Of a stretch of 64,000 nt of DNA, positions 61,317 through 64,000 are shown in pieces. Every line of letters starts with the position of its first letter. Positions within the stretch are counted from its first letter, which is position 1. The position numbers were made by a program, and so were the translations under genes. This DNA comes from Bdellovibrionales bacterium GWA2_49_15. GTDB taxonomy: Bacteria; Bdellovibrionota; Bacteriovoracia; Bacteriovoracales; Bacteriovoracaceae. The notes under the pieces are model-generated. The model saw nothing but the letters and a program-made list of their open reading frames with translations, was not told the DNA's origin and did not search any database. Where the stretch lies: contig MEPP01000026.1 of the NCBI GenBank assembly GCA_001769855.1, positions 96,634-160,633 of the forward strand, in the 5' to 3' direction.

Positions 61317-63773
61317 ATGCATATCTCTATGGATTGGATTCGCGATTTTGTTGATCTTCCGGCCTTTGAAGGCAAGGAGGGGGCCCGAAAAGTTGCCACC
61401 CGCTTCACCATGGCCACCGCCGAGGTGGAAGAGGTTCTCATGGCCGACGAATATTATGATCGCGTCGTGGTGGCACAGATACAGCAAGTCGAGAAACACC
61501 CTGCTGCCGATAAGTTAAATCTTGTCACCTTCCAGTATGGACCTGGCAAAACACATAAAGTTGTCTGTGGTGCACAGAACGTCCGCCCTGGCCTGAAAGT
61601 TCCCTACGCGCCACTGGATACGAGTCTCCCCAACGGCATGATCCTTACGCCTAAGAATATTCGAGGCATAATGTCGGAGGGCATGTTGTGTTCGGGTGAG
61701 GAGCTTAAAATTCCCTCAACGATTGACGGACTTTTGGAGCTCCCTGATTCAGCTCCGGTAGGCCAAACCTTGGGTGATTATTTGCAAAAGAAACGAGACA
61801 TCGTCTTCGTGGTTGATAATAAAAGTTTGACTCATCGGCCCGACTTATGGGGGCATTTTGGCATGGCCCGAGAGTTTGCCACGGCCTTTGATTGCCCTTT
61901 GAAAAATCCTTTTTCGCGTGAATGGGAAACCAAGTATCGTGATCTTATTTCCAAACAAAAAGGCAGTCAATCACCTGTCGCTATCAAGGTCGATCAAGAT
62001 TCGTCCTGTTTGGGATATTATGGAATCTCCATCGATCAGATTAAAGTGACTGAGTCGCCTGAATGGCTCAAAGAACGGCTGAACACCGTCGGCCTGAGAC
62101 CGATCAACAGTATCGTTGATATTTCTAACTATGTGATGTGTGAGTTGGGGATACCCTTGCATATCTTTGATCGAGAAGCGATTGAAGGTGGCGGCGTGCA
62201 TATTGAGTCTTTGAAGGCCGATGAAGAATTTTTAACCTTGGATGAGCAGCGACGAATGCTGAAGGTCGGTGACACGGTCATTCGAGATCAGAAGAAAACC
62301 CTTGTGTTGGCCGGAATTATGGGAGGATTAAACAGCGGCGTCTCGATGAGTACGTCACGCATTTTTATTGAGGTGGCGAATTGGAAGGCTGCCCATGTGA
62401 GAAAAACTTCAGTAAGATTGGGTCTCCGAACAGATTCCTCACAGCGCTACGAAAAATCTCTTGACTCCCTTATGTTACAGCGGACGATGTATCGAACAAT
62501 CGAACTTATATTACAACTTAATCCAGACGCGAAAATTATCGGTAAGCTCGAATATGACGGGCCTGACCTGAGCGATCGGAAACCGCTTGTTATTGCTACT
62601 TCTGTATCTTCAATCGTCAAGCAGCTTGGCATCGAAATTTCAGGGGAAAAAGTACTGCATATTTTACAATCATTGGATTTCAAGGTGAGTAAGGATGGCC
62701 AACTTTGGCAAGTCGAAGTTCCCAGTTACCGTTCAACGAAAGACATTGAATGTGAAGCCGACATTGTCGAAGAGATCGGGCGTGTTATTGGCTATGATAA
62801 TATTCAGGCCAAAGCTCCCGAGTTAAGCATTCGCCCCGTCCGTTTGACTCCAATGCAGACCGTACACCGCAAAATTCGTGACTATTTGATCTTTGGAGAG
62901 CGATGTTTTGAAGTTTTGACTTATCCCATGGTTGGGCAAGATTTACTTCGTCGCGCTTGCATTAATGAGCAACTGGCACCGAAAATTATTAATGCTTTAT
63001 CGGTTGATCACAATTTGATGCGACCTTCTCTTATTCCATCATTGCTGGAAGCTGCGGCCTTGAATTCCAAAAACTTCGAGAAATTTCGTCTTTTTGAAAT
63101 CGGCCGTATTTATAATTTAAATATGGATAAGAAGAAAGGACATTTTGCCGATGAAAAGCATGTCTTGGGCATGGTCTTTTATCATAACGAACGAACACCG
63201 ATTATGGAAAGTCAAAATGCGGTAGAGCGCCTGTTGTCTGTGCTGAATGTCCCCTTTGATATTCGGATGCCAATGGAAAAATTCATGTGTCCGCTCATGC
63301 CGCTTCAGTGGTCTGGCAAGCATCCCTTTGAGCACCGAGATATTATGGCCATGGGAAAACCTCATGGGACAATTTTTTCAGTGCATCCTTTGATCCTGCG
63401 GAATTTTAAATTAAAGGGCCATTTGTCACTTGTTTTTCTGGATCTTTCGCTCTTTGAAAAGGAACTTCCCAAGGATAAGGCGAAATATACGCCTCTGGCA
63501 AAATTCCCCGGTACTCTTTTTGATTTTACCGTCATTGCCTCCGAGGGACGAGAGGCTCAGAGTATTATTGGAATCATTCAAAAGCAAAAAGTGCCTATCG
63601 TCGAAAACGTCAGTGTTTTAGACGTGTATGCACTACCCGAAGGAAAGCGTGCCATCACAGTTCGACTGAGTTTTTTAGACAGAGAGAAGACCTTAACTGC
63701 CGAAATTGTTAAAATGGCCGAGGAGAAGATTTTGGCAGCACTCTTAGAGCAAGGTTTTCCGCTTCGAAGTTAG
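61317..63773 (+). CDS. pheT: Phenylalanyl-tRNA synthetase beta subunit
   Basis: An 818-residue subunit with the EMAP-type tRNA-binding domain (about 40-150, VEKHPAADKLNLVTFQYG), B3/B4 editing domain (about 220-380, SIVDISNYVMCELGIPLHIFD), B5 domain and catalytic-like core (EADIVEEIGRVIGYDNI), and the FDX-ACB anticodon-binding C terminus (AKFPGTLFDFTVIA). AGGTGATAAT lies before the ATG. It completes PheST; length is typical. Confidence 0.95.
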   Translation: MHISMDWIRDFVDLPAFEGKEGARKVATRFTMATAEVEEVLMADEYYDRVVVAQIQQVEKHPAADKLNLVTFQYGPGKTHKVVCGAQNVRPGLKVPYAPLDTSLPNGMILTPKNIRGIMSEGMLCSGEELKIPSTIDGLLELPDSAPVGQTLGDYLQKKRDIVFVVDNKSLTHRPDLWGHFGMAREFATAFDCPLKNPFSREWETKYRDLISKQKGSQSPVAIKVDQDSSCLGYYGISIDQIKVTESPEWLKERLNTVGLRPINSIVDISNYVMCELGIPLHIFDREAIEGGGVHIESLKADEEFLTLDEQRRMLKVGDTVIRDQKKTLVLAGIMGGLNSGVSMSTSRIFIEVANWKAAHVRKTSVRLGLRTDSSQRYEKSLDSLMLQRTMYRTIELILQLNPDAKIIGKLEYDGPDLSDRKPLVIATSVSSIVKQLGIEISGEKVLHILQSLDFKVSKDGQLWQVEVPSYRSTKDIECEADIVEEIGRVIGYDNIQAKAPELSIRPVRLTPMQTVHRKIRDYLIFGERCFEVLTYPMVGQDLLRRACINEQLAPKIINALSVDHNLMRPSLIPSLLEAAALNSKNFEKFRLFEIGRIYNLNMDKKKGHFADEKHVLGMVFYHNERTPIMESQNAVERLLSVLNVPFDIRMPMEKFMCPLMPLQWSGKHPFEHRDIMAMGKPHGTIFSVHPLILRNFKLKGHLSLVFLDLSLFEKELPKDKAKYTPLAKFPGTLFDFTVIASEGREAQSIIGIIQKQKVPIVENVSVLDVYALPEGKRAITVRLSFLDREKTLTAEIVKMAEEKILAALLEQGFPLRS

Positions 63774-63870
63774 TGATTTTGCAGTATTATCTGATTTATT
63801 TCATTCAATCCTTGAGTTTTATCACAATAAATCCGAGTAGTTTATCAGGTAAGTATGAGCGGCATGATCT

Positions 63871-64000
63871 ATGTCTGTACAGTTGATGGACATTGATTGG
63901 CCAAAATATACGGGCCTTGAGGAAAAAAGTAGCATAACAATGACAGGAACAGCGAAGAAGTTCGACATTGATGCAGACTTAAATCAGATCTTAGATGAGA
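63871..64000 (+). CDS. Start of an unidentified gene, cut by the window end
   Basis: The frame from ATG 63871 is open to the window end: MSVQLMDIDWPKY followed by about 30 residues. An internal ATG at 63940 is an alternative start. No motif is recognised in 43 residues. The gene follows pheT by 97 bases without a visible terminator. A regulator gene often follows pheT in related genomes, but that cannot be tested here. Confidence 0.4.
   Translation, partial: MSVQLMDIDWPKYTGLEEKSSITMTGTAKKFDIDADLNQILDE

Noticed and set aside
1..64000. CRISPR arrays, tRNA/rRNA genes, insertion sequences, phage modules.
   Set aside because: No regular direct repeats with spacers, no cloverleaf or rRNA-like stretches, and no transposase, integrase or phage structural proteins were recognised in any frame.

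Overview
The window reads as a gene-dense piece of a Gram-negative chromosome: about 70 protein genes, mostly in short operons with 0-60 base gaps, no rRNA or tRNA gene, no insertion sequence, no CRISPR array and no phage module. Heptose kinase, a family-9 heptosyltransferase-like protein, many lipobox signal peptides and several secreted hydrolases indicate an outer membrane. The mix of a GldG/DUF4340 transporter, secreted metalloproteases, lipases and many unknown lipoproteins suggests a Bdellovibrionota/deltaproteobacterial-type organism. That placement is inference; no marker gene here settles it.

Layout. 1-3.2 kb: end of an ABC-2 permease, GldG-like and DUF4340 proteins. 3.2-6.3 kb: Cys-cluster protein, tRNA selenouridine synthase (mnmH), a metallo-hydrolase and an RNA m5C methyltransferase, with a striking shared -10 between mnmH and the hydrolase. 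6.4-8.3 kb: matrixin-type protease lipoprotein, a His-rich lipoprotein and a Cys-rich secreted protein. 8.3-10.7 kb: all three AmmeMemoRadiSam genes. 10.9-16 kb: PAP2 protein, lipoprotein, lipase, tcdA, TatD, patatin. 16-19.5 kb: a ferritin-like fusion protein divergent from an NfnAB/SudAB-type flavoprotein pair. 19.5-22 kb: GNAT, a second His-rich lipoprotein, and a Kelch lipoprotein. 22-25.2 kb: Mrp-DUF971 and NifU-type Fe-S proteins, DUF486, and an ECF sigma factor with its membrane partner. 25.3-28.4 kb: copper export (copZ-like, copA). 28.4-37.3 kb: rlmC, a B12-radical SAM protein, DksA/TraR, CBS protein, RLAN/RimK ATP-grasp ligase plus GCS2 ligase, leuS.

37.4-40.1 kb holds an M64 peptidase and an unknown anchored protein. 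40.2-44.3 kb is a regulatory block: a MerR/B12-binding regulator behind TAGACA/TGTCTA repeats, hpf, a Crp/Fnr protein with N-terminal cysteines, a lone cyclic-nucleotide-binding fold, a receiver whose phospho-acceptor Asp is Glu, apt, and a 28-residue basic protein. 44.4-48.8 kb: large phosphodiesterase lipoprotein, bpt and gluQ. 48.8-56.7 kb: secreted unknowns, phospholipase D, methyltransferase, short CaiB-like protein, DUF255 thioredoxin-fold protein and lytic transglycosylase. 56.8-64 kb: cmk (apparently CTG-started), GT9, heptose kinase, DUF4416, pheS, pheT.

Most promising for new biology: the two-ligase operon at 32.2-34.9 kb with its radical SAM and regulatory neighbours; the MerR/B12 regulator that keeps the cobalamin histidine but seems to have lost CarH photosensor residues; the Crp/Fnr plus pseudo-receiver cluster; the paired HxH lipoproteins; the symmetric -10 serving two apparently leaderless genes; and a 12-bp perfect inverted repeat around the promoter region at 50.4 kb.
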